DNA of 64,000 nt from Gemmatimonadaceae bacterium (GTDB lineage: Bacteria; Gemmatimonadota; Gemmatimonadetes; Gemmatimonadales; Gemmatimonadaceae): the NCBI GenBank assembly GCA_025928185.1, contig JAICKA010000002.1, forward strand, positions 62,001 to 126,000, given 5' to 3'. Position numbers and translations under genes: made by a program. Shown one piece after another: positions 1 to 10,053 of the stretch. The notes beneath the pieces were generated by a model. The model had not been told where the DNA came from. It searched no databases and worked only from the letters and a program-made list of their open reading frames with translations. The first letter of the stretch is position 1. Every line of letters starts with the position of its first letter.

Positions 1-972
1 CGCGGCGAGCGCACGCGCGACCGGCGTCTGATGCGGACCGGCGATGACGACGCCTCGACCGGCGTGCGCGCGGAGATCGGACGCGAGCGCCGCGAGCCAT
101 GCCGGCGGCACATCCCTCGGCAACGACTGCGTCGTGCTCGATCCACTCGGCGCTGCACCGCCCAGCGTCGCAAGCAAGTGCGCCAGAATCGGCTCGATCG
201 CGCTCGGACGACAGCGCAGCCGCTCGTCGGCCGACATGCCGGTCACGGTCAGCGACGGCTCGATCGCATACAGCCGATTCATCCCGCGGCGCGGATCGCG
301 GCGGCGATCGGCGAACGCGCGCGCGTGATGCAGGTGCATCGGCATGGTGCCGAGCACGTCCGCGTCGACGCACAGGATCACGTCCGCCGGCGCGAGATCG
401 TATCGGTCGACCGTCGCTTCGTTCGGTCCGGCGAGCGGCGCGTAGTAGTACACGCGCACGTCGGGATACAGCGTCCGCAGCCGGTTCAGCAACGAGATGA
501 CGAGCGGCGACGACGTTGGCTCGAGCACGAGATGCAGTCCGGCGCCGCGCGCACCGACGCGCGATCGCAGCGACGACGGCGTGAACGTCGCCGAGAGTTG
601 CGCCCAGCTCGAGCGCTGTCGCCCCGATCGCACCGACGTCGCCCGATCGCCATCATAGAGTTGTAATAGCGACGCCTGGTGGATGGCGTCAGTCGCGCCG
701 AGGCTCGCCGGATGTCCCGGGTTGCCTTCGATCTTGATCGGCCGTCCCTCGCGCGCCTTGACGATCAAGCCGGTCGCGTAGCCGTCGAGCACCATCGACG
801 TCGCGTAGTGCACCGGCACGCCCGGGGTCAGCTCCGGCGGCTCGATGACATATGGTAGAAGTTTTTCCGCCGGCATGCGCGTGCAGCCATCGAGTCCGGC
901 GATCGCCAGGCTGGCGCCGACAAACTTGAGAAAGCCGCGCCGCGTGAGGTCGTTCGCGCCGTCGTTCATCAT
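1..972 (-). CDS. actB: Molybdopterin oxidoreductase-like subunit, alternative complex III ActB (5' part; runs off the left edge)
   Basis: Open minus-strand frame from ATG ~972 to the window edge: MMNDGANDLTRRGFLKFVGASLAIAGLDGC, a TAT-like RRGFLK leader, directly downstream of the pentaheme cytochrome. Not in the ORF track because it is truncated. Confidence 0.75.
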   Translation of the reverse strand, partial: MMNDGANDLTRRGFLKFVGASLAIAGLDGCTRMPAEKLLPYVIEPPELTPGVPVHYATSMVLDGYATGLIVKAREGRPIKIEGNPGHPASLGATDAIHQASLLQLYDGDRATSVRSGRQRSSWAQLSATFTPSSLRSRVGARGAGLHLVLEPTSSPLVISLLNRLRTLYPDVRVYYYAPLAGPNEATVDRYDLAPADVILCVDADVLGTMPMHLHHARAFADRRRDPRRGMNRLYAIEPSLTVTGMSADERLRCRPSAIEPILAHLLATLGGAAPSGSSTTQSLPRDVPPAWLAALASDLRAHAGRGVVIAGPHQTPVARALAA

Positions 973-979
973 GCGTGGT

Positions 980-1630
980 TCATCGATGACACGTGGTGCA
1001 ACTCGTGAGACTGCGAACGTGATATTTCGCCGCCAGTTCCGGACCGAGGCGGGCCTGCGCGACCGGCGGTGTGTATCCCATGACCGTCACCGCTTCCACC
1101 GGTCGCAATTGCCCGGCCGGCATGCGATGGCAGCTCAGACACCAGCCCATCGTCAGCGGCTTGGCCTGATAGACCGTCGACATCTTGTCGACACGGCCGT
1201 GACAACTCTCGCAGCCCACGCCTTTGTTGACGTGCACCGAATGGTCGAAGTACACGAAGCCCGGCAGCCGGTCGACGCGATTCCACGTGATCGGCTTGCC
1301 CGTCTGCATGCTCCGGCGTACCGGCGCCAGCTCGCGCGAATTGATCCACACCGTGCTGTGACAGGGCACGCACGTTTGCGTCGGCGGAATGCCGGCCGTG
1401 GGTGAGCGCATCACGGTCGCGTGACAGTACACGCAACTGATGCCGAGCCGTCCGGCGTGGATCTGATGATCGAACGGAATCGGCTGCTTCACCGGCTCGT
1501 ATCGCGCGCTCGCGTTCGACGACCGCACGAACGCCATCAGTCCGAGCGGCACGCCGACAACGAGCAGTGCGAGCGCGAGCAAACTCGCGCGCGCAGCGGT
1601 ATTTGACCATCGCGGAAAGAGTGCCGCCAT
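980..1630 (-). CDS. actA: Pentaheme cytochrome c subunit, alternative complex III ActA-like
   Basis: 216 aa, N-terminal TM anchor, five CxxCH motifs (CVYCH, CVPCH, CESCH, CLSCH, CTTCH). Confidence 0.85.
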   Translation of the reverse strand: MAALFPRWSNTAARASLLALALLVVGVPLGLMAFVRSSNASARYEPVKQPIPFDHQIHAGRLGISCVYCHATVMRSPTAGIPPTQTCVPCHSTVWINSRELAPVRRSMQTGKPITWNRVDRLPGFVYFDHSVHVNKGVGCESCHGRVDKMSTVYQAKPLTMGWCLSCHRMPAGQLRPVEAVTVMGYTPPVAQARLGPELAAKYHVRSLTSCTTCHR

Positions 1631-1775
1631 CGTCGCGCGGTTGTTTCAGTCAGAAATATGGATGCCCATCCGACTGCATTTCTTCTGCCAATGTCATGTG
1701 CCGACAACGAACTCACGTCTGCACGCGCGTTGCCACTACTCGTGCATGCGCGGAGATCGGTGAGCGGGCGAGTCG

Positions 1776-3254
1776 TTATCGCAGAAGAATGTGTGCCGCG
1801 ACGTTGAAGTAGATGATCAGCCCGGTGACGTCGACGAACGTCGCAACGAACGGGGCCGACGCGTTGGCGGGATCGAATCCCAGCTTGCGCATCGCGAACG
1901 GCAGCATCGATCCCACGAGCGTGCCGAACGTCACGACGCCGAGCAGCGAGAACGCCACCGTCACCGCGAGCAGATGATGCTGCCCGGCGACGAGAATCTC
2001 CTGCCCGTTCTTCGCCACGAGATCGTAATTGTGGCCGATTTGCACGCCAAGCACCGACCAGCCGTGACTCGCCATCGCCTGCCACAGCTCGATGCGGACG
2101 AATCCGATGATCGCCAGGATCACGCCGAGTGTGACGCCGGTCATCACCTCGCGACCGGCGACGCGCCACCAGTCGCGCAGCGTCACTTCGCGCAGCGCCA
2201 GCGCGCGAATGAGCAGCGACGTGCCCTGCGACCCCGAGTTGCCGCCCGAGCTGATGATCAGCGGCAGAAACAGCGCGAGCACCGTCTGCCTGTCGATCTC
2301 CTTCTGATACGCGCCGAGCGCCGTCGCCGTCAGCATCTCGCCCAGGAAGAGAGCGCTGAGCCACACGGCGCGCTTTCGGATCATCCGCCAGAACGCGATC
2401 TGCGAGTACGGCTCGTCCAGCGCTTCCATACCGCCCAACTTCTGGACGTCTTCCGTCTGCTCTTCCTGGATCGCGTCGATCACGTCGTCGACGGTGATCA
2501 CGCCCATCACGTGGCCGGACTCGCTCACCACCGGCACGGCGACGAGATCGTAATTCGCGATCAGCCGCGCGACTTCCTCGCGATCCGCGAGCGGACTCAC
2601 GCTCACCACTTCCGACCAGGCGATCTCGCCGATCTTGCCGCCGAACGGCGCCGCGAGCAGCTCGCGCAGCGACATCACGCCCACGACGCGCCCTTGCACA
2701 TCCGTCGTGTAGATCGCGCTCATCGCTTCCTTCTTTCCGGAGCGAGCGACCGCGCGCACATTCTCCAGTGCCGACTCGACCGTCATGTCCTGCGAGACGG
2801 ACACGAACTCCGTCGTCATCAATCCGCCGGCGGTGTCCGGCTCGTACGACAGCAGCCGCTCCGTTTCCTGGCGCGCCTCGCGCGGAATCTCGGCGAGAAT
2901 GTCGTCCGCGTGCTCCTCGTCGATCTCCTCGAGAGTGTCGGCGCGGTCGTCCGGCGTCATCTCGCTGACGAGCGCCGCCGCCTGCCGCGGCGTGATCGCC
3001 TCGAGGAATTCGGTGCGCAATTCCTCGTCGAGATACTCGAGCACGTCGGCGGCGCGCGCCGGACCGAGCGCGGTCAGGAACGCCTGCAGCTGGTCGTGCT
3101 CGAGCAGCTCGGCGACGTCGGCGAGATCCGCCGGGTGTACCTCCTCGGTCTCCGCGGCGATCGCGGCGGGGGATTCATCGAGCAGCGCGACGATGTCGGG
3201 CGCGAGCAACGCCGCGACCGGCCGGTCCTCTGGATTTCGCTGCGATGGCGTCAT
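1776..3254 (-). CDS. mgtE: Magnesium transporter MgtE (N domain, CBS pair, C-terminal TM domain)
   Basis: 492 aa; DTAGGLMTTEFVSV and CBS-type repeats, C-terminal MgtE membrane region. Confidence 0.93.
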   Translation of the reverse strand: MTPSQRNPEDRPVAALLAPDIVALLDESPAAIAAETEEVHPADLADVAELLEHDQLQAFLTALGPARAADVLEYLDEELRTEFLEAITPRQAAALVSEMTPDDRADTLEEIDEEHADDILAEIPREARQETERLLSYEPDTAGGLMTTEFVSVSQDMTVESALENVRAVARSGKKEAMSAIYTTDVQGRVVGVMSLRELLAAPFGGKIGEIAWSEVVSVSPLADREEVARLIANYDLVAVPVVSESGHVMGVITVDDVIDAIQEEQTEDVQKLGGMEALDEPYSQIAFWRMIRKRAVWLSALFLGEMLTATALGAYQKEIDRQTVLALFLPLIISSGGNSGSQGTSLLIRALALREVTLRDWWRVAGREVMTGVTLGVILAIIGFVRIELWQAMASHGWSVLGVQIGHNYDLVAKNGQEILVAGQHHLLAVTVAFSLLGVVTFGTLVGSMLPFAMRKLGFDPANASAPFVATFVDVTGLIIYFNVAAHILLR

Positions 3255-3397
3255 GGGTGCCGTCCTCGCCGGAGTGGCGCGGCAAATTACGCACGGCGAG
3301 CGCGGCGAGACAACCCTTCGCCGCGCGATTCACGAGAGAAATCCACCGGCGGCGTGCGACGTCTGGCTCCGCGGTCGAGAACGGGTTACCGTGCGTC

Positions 3398-4618
3398 GTG
3401 CCCCGCGTCGAAACTCCTCCCACCAGCATTGCGCCGACCGATGCGCGTGCATCGTCGCTCGATCGCGCGCTCGGCGACGATCTCGCCGAGCTGCGGCGGC
3501 GTGATCTCGAGCGGCACCCGCGCACGCTGTCGGGCCGCCGCGGCGCCGTGGTCTCGAGCAACGGTGCACCGGCCGTCGATTTCGGCTCGAACGATTACCT
3601 CGGACTCGCGTCCGATCCGCGCCTCGCCGCCGCGGCCACGCGTGCGCTGCGCGAGCAGGGTACCGGCGCAACGGCCTCGCGGCTGATTGCCGGTACCACC
3701 ACGGAGCATGCGGCGCTCGAGCGCGAGATCGCGCGCTTCGCGCGGACGGACCGCGCGCTGTCGTTCTCCAGCGGCTATGCGGCGAATGCCGGAGTGATTC
3801 CGGCGCTGGTCTCGCGCGAGGACGTCATCTTCTCGGATCGGCTGAATCACGCATCGCTGATCGACGGCTGTCGCGCGAGTCGCGCCACGGTGCACGTCTA
3901 CGAGCATGCCGACGCGGACGCGTTGGCCGCATTGATCGCCGAACACCGTGTGGCGCACCGCCGCGCGCTGATCGTCACCGATGGCATCTTCTCGATGGAT
4001 GGCGACGTCGCGCCGCTGGCCGCGATCGTCGACCTGGCGCGCCGGTTCGATGCGTGGACCTACGTCGACGACGCGCATGCTGCCGGCGTGATCGGGCCCG
4101 ACGGTCGGGGCACTGCGGCGCTCCTCGGTGTCGACGGCGAGATCGACGTGACGGTCGGTACCCTCGGCAAGGCGTTCGGCGCAGCCGGCGCATACGTCGC
4201 CGGTTCGGACGTGCTTTGTACGTATCTGCTGAATCGCGCCCGCTCGTTCATCTTTTCCACCGCGCCGATGCCGGCACAGGCCGCGGCGGCGGCCGAAGGA
4301 ATTCGCATTGCGACGTCGGAGCCGAATCGCCGCGAGCGAGTTGCCGCGAATGCGCGGTTGCTCCGCGAATCGCTTCATGCGCGCGGAGTGCCGGTGTACG
4401 GCGCCGAGTCGATGCACATCGTGCCGGTGGTCGTCGGGAGCGCCGCGCGAACGGTGCACGTCGGCGAGCGACTCGCGTGCGCCGGATTTCTCATCGGCGC
4501 AGTGCGACCCCCCACAGTACCGGATGGAACGTCGCGCCTGCGCATCTCACTCAGCGCGGCACACACGGACGAACAGATCTGCGCGCTCGCTGCCGCGGTC
4601 GCGGAGGCGCTGCGCTGA
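3398..4618 (+). CDS. bioF: 8-amino-7-oxononanoate synthase
   Basis: PLP-dependent fold, DFGSNDYLGLA, DDAHAAGVIGPDGRG, GTLGKAFG. The track ORF starts at 3245; the GTG at 3398 is a likelier start. Confidence 0.9.
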   Translation: MPRVETPPTSIAPTDARASSLDRALGDDLAELRRRDLERHPRTLSGRRGAVVSSNGAPAVDFGSNDYLGLASDPRLAAAATRALREQGTGATASRLIAGTTTEHAALEREIARFARTDRALSFSSGYAANAGVIPALVSREDVIFSDRLNHASLIDGCRASRATVHVYEHADADALAALIAEHRVAHRRALIVTDGIFSMDGDVAPLAAIVDLARRFDAWTYVDDAHAAGVIGPDGRGTAALLGVDGEIDVTVGTLGKAFGAAGAYVAGSDVLCTYLLNRARSFIFSTAPMPAQAAAAAEGIRIATSEPNRRERVAANARLLRESLHARGVPVYGAESMHIVPVVVGSAARTVHVGERLACAGFLIGAVRPPTVPDGTSRLRISLSAAHTDEQICALAAAVAEALR

Positions 4619-5895
4619 TGAGCGCCACCACGTTCGATCTGACAGCCGCCGACGCGCGCCACGTCTGGCATCCGTACACGCAGCACGGCCTGGGCGACGA
4701 GCCGGTTCCCGTGCGTCGCGCGTTCGGCGCGTACCTCTACGACGCGAATGATCGGCCGATCCTCGACGCCATCTCGTCGTGGTGGGTGACGCTGCACGGT
4801 CACGCACAGCCGGAAGTCGCCGCGGCCATCGCCGAGCAGGCACGCACGCTCGAGCAGGTGATCTTCGCCGGCTTCACGCACGAGCCGGCGTCGCGTCTCG
4901 CGGCGGCGCTCGTCGAACGCGTACCGGCCGGGCTCGCGCGCGTCTTCTACTCCGACGATGGATCCACCGCTGTGGAAGTCGCGGTGAAGATGGCGCTCCA
5001 GTACTGGCGAAACCTCGGCGAGCGCCGGCGGCTGGTCGTCGCGCTGGAGAACGCCTATCACGGCGACACCTTTGGCGCGATGAGTGTGAGCGCGCGCGGA
5101 TTGTTCACCGATCCGTTCAGCGAAAAGCTGTTCGACGTCGTGCGGCTGCCCGATCCGGTCGATGAAGACGTCGTCGCCGCGTTCGATCGCGTGCTCGCCG
5201 ATCGCGGCGTGGACGTCGCGGCGATCATCGTCGAGCCGCTGGTGCTCGGCGCGGGCGGCATGCGCATGTGGTCGGCCGAGCGGCTGCGGGCGCTTCGCGA
5301 ACGCGCCGCGGCGGCGGGCGTGCTGTTCATCGCTGACGAGGTGATGACCGGGTTCGGCCGCACCGGGCCGCTCTTCGCGTGCGAGCACGCCCGGATCGCC
5401 CCGGATCTCATGTGCGTGTCCAAAGGCATCACCGGCGGCTTTCTCCCGTTCGGCGCCACTTTTGCGACCGACGCCATCTTCGGCGCGTTCCTCGATCGCG
5501 ACCGTACGAAGACGCTCTTTCACGGGCACTCATACTGCGCCAACCCGATCGCTTGCGCCGCGGCGCTGGCGTCGCTGGCGCTGCTCGATGACAGCTCGGC
5601 GCGGCGGCGCGCGGGCATCGAGGCGTCGCACCGTGCGGCCGCCCGCCAGTTTGCCGCGATGGACGGGATCACCAATGTCCGCGTGCTCGGCACCATCATC
5701 GCCATGGATCTCGTCGCACCCGAGCGCGGATATCTGAGCGGAGTCGGGCGCGCGCTCGCGTCGTACGCACTCGAGCGCGGCGTGCTCCTCCGGCCGCTCG
5801 GCGATACCGTCTATATCATGCCGCCCTTCTGCACCACCGCGGACGATCTGGCGCTCGCCTACGGCGTGATCACGGATTTCGTGAAGGCGCAATGA
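4618..5895 (+). CDS. bioA: Adenosylmethionine-8-amino-7-oxononanoate aminotransferase
   Basis: HVWHPYTQ, SSWWVTLHGH, ADEVMTGFGRTG, SKGITGGF. ATGA overlap with bioF. Confidence 0.94.
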   Translation: MSATTFDLTAADARHVWHPYTQHGLGDEPVPVRRAFGAYLYDANDRPILDAISSWWVTLHGHAQPEVAAAIAEQARTLEQVIFAGFTHEPASRLAAALVERVPAGLARVFYSDDGSTAVEVAVKMALQYWRNLGERRRLVVALENAYHGDTFGAMSVSARGLFTDPFSEKLFDVVRLPDPVDEDVVAAFDRVLADRGVDVAAIIVEPLVLGAGGMRMWSAERLRALRERAAAAGVLFIADEVMTGFGRTGPLFACEHARIAPDLMCVSKGITGGFLPFGATFATDAIFGAFLDRDRTKTLFHGHSYCANPIACAAALASLALLDDSSARRRAGIEASHRAAARQFAAMDGITNVRVLGTIIAMDLVAPERGYLSGVGRALASYALERGVLLRPLGDTVYIMPPFCTTADDLALAYGVITDFVKAQ

Positions 5896-6596
5896 TCCGC
5901 ATCGGCGTGACCGGCACCGATACCGGCGTCGGGAAGACAGTCGTTTCCTGCGCGCTTGCCGCAGGCCTGCGACGCGCCGGGTTGCGAGTTGCCGCGCTCA
6001 AGCCGGTCGAAACCGGAGTGGCGTTCGACGATCCAGCGCGCGACGGTGCGCGGCTGTCGCGTGCCGCGGGCGGCATTCTGCCGCTCGTCGAGACCGCGCC
6101 GATCACGCTGCCGGATCCCGTCGCGCCACTGGTCGCCGCTCGGGCGTGCGGCGCGCCGATCGATCTCGGTTTTCTGGATGACGTGGTGCGCGCTGCGGAA
6201 TCGAAGACGGACGCGCTGATCGTCGAAGGTGCGGGTGGATTGCTGGTGCCGGTGACGCAGTCGCTCGCCTACGACGATCTGTTCGAGCGCTGGCGGCTCG
6301 AAGTGGTGCTCGTCGCGGCGAACCGGCTCGGCGTCATCAACCATACACGGCTCACGCTCGCGCACCTGCGGCGCCGCGGCCTCACCCTGCGCGCGCTCGT
6401 GCTCAACCAGCTGGACGCGGCGCCCGACCGCTCGGCGCGGGACAACGCCGCACTGCTCGCCGAAGTCGAAGGTGTGCACGTCGTCGAAACGCCGCACCTC
6501 GAGTCGGCCGACGACTTCGACTCTCTCTCCGACCAACTCCTGCCTCATGTCTTTCCAGAACTGGAATTCGCTGGCGGACCGCTCGCTCGCCGGTGA
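5892..6596 (+). CDS. bioD: Dethiobiotin synthetase
   Basis: [19 protein letters not shown]-loop, [20 protein letters not shown]. Confidence 0.94.
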   Translation: MIRIGVTGTDTGVGKTVVSCALAAGLRRAGLRVAALKPVETGVAFDDPARDGARLSRAAGGILPLVETAPITLPDPVAPLVAARACGAPIDLGFLDDVVRAAESKTDALIVEGAGGLLVPVTQSLAYDDLFERWRLEVVLVAANRLGVINHTRLTLAHLRRRGLTLRALVLNQLDAAPDRSARDNAALLAEVEGVHVVETPHLESADDFDSLSDQLLPHVFPELEFAGGPLARR

Positions 6597-7596
6597 GCTG
6601 ATCTCGCGCGAGCACGCGCTGGCCGTGCTCCGTGCGCCGGACGAGCTGCTGCTCGACCAGCTCGCGGCGGCGTACCGCGTGCGCAGGCATCATTTCGGCA
6701 ATCGCGTGCGGTTGCACTTTCTGCTCAACGCGCAGAGCGGCCTCTGTCCCGAGGACTGCCACTACTGCTCGCAGTCGTCGGTGTCCGCAGCGGAGATCGA
6801 GAAGTATCCATTCATGGCTCGCGAAAGGATCCTCGCGGCCGCGGACCGCGCGGCGAGCCTCAACGTCGGCACGTTCTGCATGGTGATCTCCGGCCGGGCG
6901 CCTGGCGGCCGCGTGTTCGAGAAAGTGCTCGACGCCGTGCGCGAGGTAAAGGCGCGGCACGACATGCACGTCTGCGCCTGCCTCGGGCTGCTCACCGAGG
7001 AGCACGTGCGCCGGCTCGAGGAAGCCGGCGTGGATCAGGTGAATCACAACCTGAACAGTTCCGAGCGGTTCACCGGCGAGATCGTGACGACGCACACGTT
7101 CGACGATCGCGTCGCGACCGTCAGTCACGTCGCCCACTCGAACATGAAGACCTGTTCGGGCGGCATCATCGGGATGGGCGAGACGGACGACGACATCATC
7201 GATCTCGCATTGTCGCTGCGCGAGCTCGGTGTGCGCAGCGTGCCGGTGAACTTTCTCATTCCAATTCCCGGCACGCCGTTCGAGGCACGGTCGTCGCTCG
7301 ATCCGCGCCGCTGCCTGCGCGTACTGGCGCTGTATCGCTTTTTGCTGCCGTCGCAGGAGATCCGCATCGCCGGCGGGCGCGAGGTGCACCTGCGTTCCAT
7401 GCAGGCGCTCGGTCTCTATGCGGCCAACTCGATTTTCATTGGCGACTATCTCACGACGCCGGGTCAGGCGGCGCGCGCCGACTACGAGATGATCCGCGAT
7501 GCCGGTTTCGTGCTCGAGTCGCCCGACGGAATGCCGCTCGACGCGAGCCGGCTGGACGAGCTGATCGCGACGGCATCCGACGCCGTCGCGGTGTGA
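6547..7596 (+). CDS. bioB: Biotin synthase (radical SAM)
   Basis: [11 protein letters not shown] radical-SAM motif, [18 protein letters not shown]. Confidence 0.95.
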   Translation: MSFQNWNSLADRSLAGELISREHALAVLRAPDELLLDQLAAAYRVRRHHFGNRVRLHFLLNAQSGLCPEDCHYCSQSSVSAAEIEKYPFMARERILAAADRAASLNVGTFCMVISGRAPGGRVFEKVLDAVREVKARHDMHVCACLGLLTEEHVRRLEEAGVDQVNHNLNSSERFTGEIVTTHTFDDRVATVSHVAHSNMKTCSGGIIGMGETDDDIIDLALSLRELGVRSVPVNFLIPIPGTPFEARSSLDPRRCLRVLALYRFLLPSQEIRIAGGREVHLRSMQALGLYAANSIFIGDYLTTPGQAARADYEMIRDAGFVLESPDGMPLDASRLDELIATASDAVAV

Positions 7597-7603
7597 GGCG
7601 CGC

Positions 7604-7834
7604 TCAGGCGAGCGGCAGGGCGCGCCGATTCGTCTGAGCTTCCACCAGCCGGTAACCGGCGACCGCCACCGCGTCGCGCAATTGCTCGAACGTCACGCGT
7701 CCATCGTGCTCGACCTCGATCGCCCCGATCGACACGTCCGCACGCACGATGCCCTCCACGCCGGCCAGGCCGGTGAATACGGCTCGGACGCAATGCTGAC
7801 AGCTCATGCCCTCGACACGCGCGCGCGTGATCAT
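7604..7834 (-). CDS. Heavy-metal-associated (HMA) domain protein, CopZ-like
   Basis: 76 aa with GMSCQHCV metal-binding motif. Confidence 0.88.
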   Translation of the reverse strand: MITRARVEGMSCQHCVRAVFTGLAGVEGIVRADVSIGAIEVEHDGRVTFEQLRDAVAVAGYRLVEAQTNRRALPLA

Positions 7835-7869
7835 GCGAGAAATGTAGTGGGCGCGTTATGTTCTGACGC

Positions 7870-8757
7870 ATGAACATCGCCTTCCTTGGCCTCGGCGCCA
7901 TCGGGCGTCCGATGGCGGCTCGCATTGCGGCGGCCGGTATGCCGCTCGCCGTCTGGAATCGCACCGCCGAACGCGCGGCCAGCTTCGCGCGCGAAACAGG
8001 CGCTCGACACGCCCACACACCGGCGGACGCGGCGCGCGGCGCGGATGTCGTGATCACCTGTCTCTCCACCTCGCACGACGTCGCGTCCTTGCTCGACGGG
8101 CCGGATGGTCTCATGGCTGGACTCCGCAAGGGAGCCACCCTCATAGACTGCACCTCCGGCGACCCGGCCACCTCGCGCCGCATCGCCGCGCGTCTCGCCG
8201 AGCAGGGCGTCGGATTCATCGATGCGCCGGTGAGCGGCGGAACGACCGGCGCGGAAAAGGGCACCCTCACCGTTATGGTGGGCGGAGATGCCGCGACGCT
8301 CGACCGCGTGCGCCCCGTGCTGCAAGCCTTCGGGCAGAAGATCGTGCACTGCGGCGACGTTGGCGCGGGCGATGCGGTCAAGGCGGTGAACAACGCGTTC
8401 CTTGCGATTCACGTGCTGGCGACGGCCGAAGGGCTCGCTGCGCTCGTGAAGGCCGGCGTCGATCCCGCGCTCGCGCTCGACGTCATCAACTCGTCGAGCG
8501 GCCGCTCGAACACGTCGATGAACCTCTTTCCTGAGCGGGTGTTGTCGCGTGCCTTTCCGCGTACTTTTCGACTGGCGCTGCTGGAGAAGGACATCGGCAT
8601 CGCGGCGGACATGGCGCGCGACAATCGCGTACCGGCGCCCATTCTCCAGCTCGCGGCGGATCTGTTCCGTGTCGCGCGCGGCGAGCTCGGCGAAACGGCC
8701 GATCACGTCGAAGCCGTGAAGATGATCGAACAATGGGCAGGAGTGGAGATCGCATGA
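7870..8757 (+). CDS. NAD(P)-dependent oxidoreductase, 3-hydroxyisobutyrate dehydrogenase family
   Basis: FLGLGAIGRPMAARI, DAPVSGGTTGAEKGTLTVMVGG, KAVNN. Confidence 0.9.
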   Translation: MNIAFLGLGAIGRPMAARIAAAGMPLAVWNRTAERAASFARETGARHAHTPADAARGADVVITCLSTSHDVASLLDGPDGLMAGLRKGATLIDCTSGDPATSRRIAARLAEQGVGFIDAPVSGGTTGAEKGTLTVMVGGDAATLDRVRPVLQAFGQKIVHCGDVGAGDAVKAVNNAFLAIHVLATAEGLAALVKAGVDPALALDVINSSSGRSNTSMNLFPERVLSRAFPRTFRLALLEKDIGIAADMARDNRVPAPILQLAADLFRVARGELGETADHVEAVKMIEQWAGVEIA

Positions 8758-10010
8758 CGACGATGATCGATCCCGCCATCTCCGACGTCGCGTCGGTCGA
8801 AGGCATTCGCGATCACTTTCCCGCGCTCGAGCGCGAGCAGGATGGCGTGCCCGTCGCGTACTTCGACGGTCCGGGTGGCACGCAGGTCCCGCAGGTCGTC
8901 GTCGACGCCATGTCGGAGTACCTGCTGCACCACAACGCAAATACGCACTGGCGTTATCCCACCAGCGAGGAGACGGACGCGCTGATCGCGCGCTCGCGTG
9001 AAGCGCTCGCCGATCTGCTGAACGGCCGGCCCGACGAAATCGTGTTCGGCCAGAACATGACCACGCTCGCCTTCCATCTCGCGCGGTCGCTCGGACGCGA
9101 GTGGGGCAAGGGAGACGAAGTGGTGATCACCGAGCTGGATCATCACGGCAACGTGGCGCCCTGGCGCGCGCTCGAGAAGGATCGCGGCATCACGATCCGC
9201 ACCGTGGAGATGCGCACCGAGGACGGGCGGCTCGACTGGAGCAGTCTCGAGTCGGCGCTCGGTCCGCGTACGAAGCTGCTCGCCATCGGCGCCGCCTCGA
9301 ACGCGCTCGGCACCATCACCGACGTGACGCGCGCCACCGCGCTCGCCCACAAGGCCGGCGCGCGCGTCTTTGTCGACGCCGTGCACTACACGCCGCACGT
9401 GCTCGTGGACGTGCAGGCAATCGGCTGCGACTTTCTCGCCTGTTCGGCGTACAAGTTCTACGGACCGCACATCGGCGTGCTGTGGGGCCGGCGGGAGATG
9501 ATCGAAGCGCTCGATGCGCCGCGCCTCGAGCCCGCGCCGCAGGAATCGCCCGAGCGGCTGGAAACCGGGACGCAGAATCACGAAGGCATCGTCGGCGCGG
9601 CCGCGGCGGTCGACTTTCTCGCCTCGCTCTCGGCCGCGCACCGGCATGAGTCTCGCCGGAAGGCGCTCACGTCCACGTACGCCGCGCTGCACGCGCGCGG
9701 CGACGCGCTGCTCGAACGGCTGTGGACCGAGCTTGCGAAGATCGACGGACTGACGCTATATGGGCCAAAGCCCGGTACGCCGCGCACGCCGACGCTGTCG
9801 TTCACGCTGCGAGGCTATCGGACGGACGACGTAGCCAGCGCGTTGGCCAAGCGCGCCGTGTACGTCTCGAACGGTGATTTCTACGCGGCCACCGTCGTCG
9901 AGCGTCTCGGACAGGCGGCCGACGGTCTGGTGCGCGTCGGATGCAGCTGCTACACCAGCGAGGACGAGGTTGGCCGTTTGATCGACGGCGTGCGCGCGCT
10001 GCGCGGCTGA
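8754..10010 (+). CDS. Cysteine desulfurase-like class V aminotransferase
   Basis: YFDGPGGTQVP, ITELDHHGNVAPW, SAYKFYGPHIGVLWG. ATGA overlap with the upstream gene. Confidence 0.88.
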   Translation: MTTMIDPAISDVASVEGIRDHFPALEREQDGVPVAYFDGPGGTQVPQVVVDAMSEYLLHHNANTHWRYPTSEETDALIARSREALADLLNGRPDEIVFGQNMTTLAFHLARSLGREWGKGDEVVITELDHHGNVAPWRALEKDRGITIRTVEMRTEDGRLDWSSLESALGPRTKLLAIGAASNALGTITDVTRATALAHKAGARVFVDAVHYTPHVLVDVQAIGCDFLACSAYKFYGPHIGVLWGRREMIEALDAPRLEPAPQESPERLETGTQNHEGIVGAAAAVDFLASLSAAHRHESRRKALTSTYAALHARGDALLERLWTELAKIDGLTLYGPKPGTPRTPTLSFTLRGYRTDDVASALAKRAVYVSNGDFYAATVVERLGQAADGLVRVGCSCYTSEDEVGRLIDGVRALRG

Positions 10011-10053
10011 CGACTCGTCGGCCGCCCAAGGCGAAGCGGCGCGGGAGCGGGAC

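Noticed and set aside
1791-3686. 631-aa + strand ORF
   Set aside because: Antisense shadow of mgtE; R/H/D-rich composition typical of wrong-frame translation in high-GC DNA.
3690-7596. Biotin cluster as unusual because bioC/bioH are absent
   Set aside because: bioFADB without an adjacent pimeloyl-ACP module is common in bacteria; not noteworthy without the full genome.
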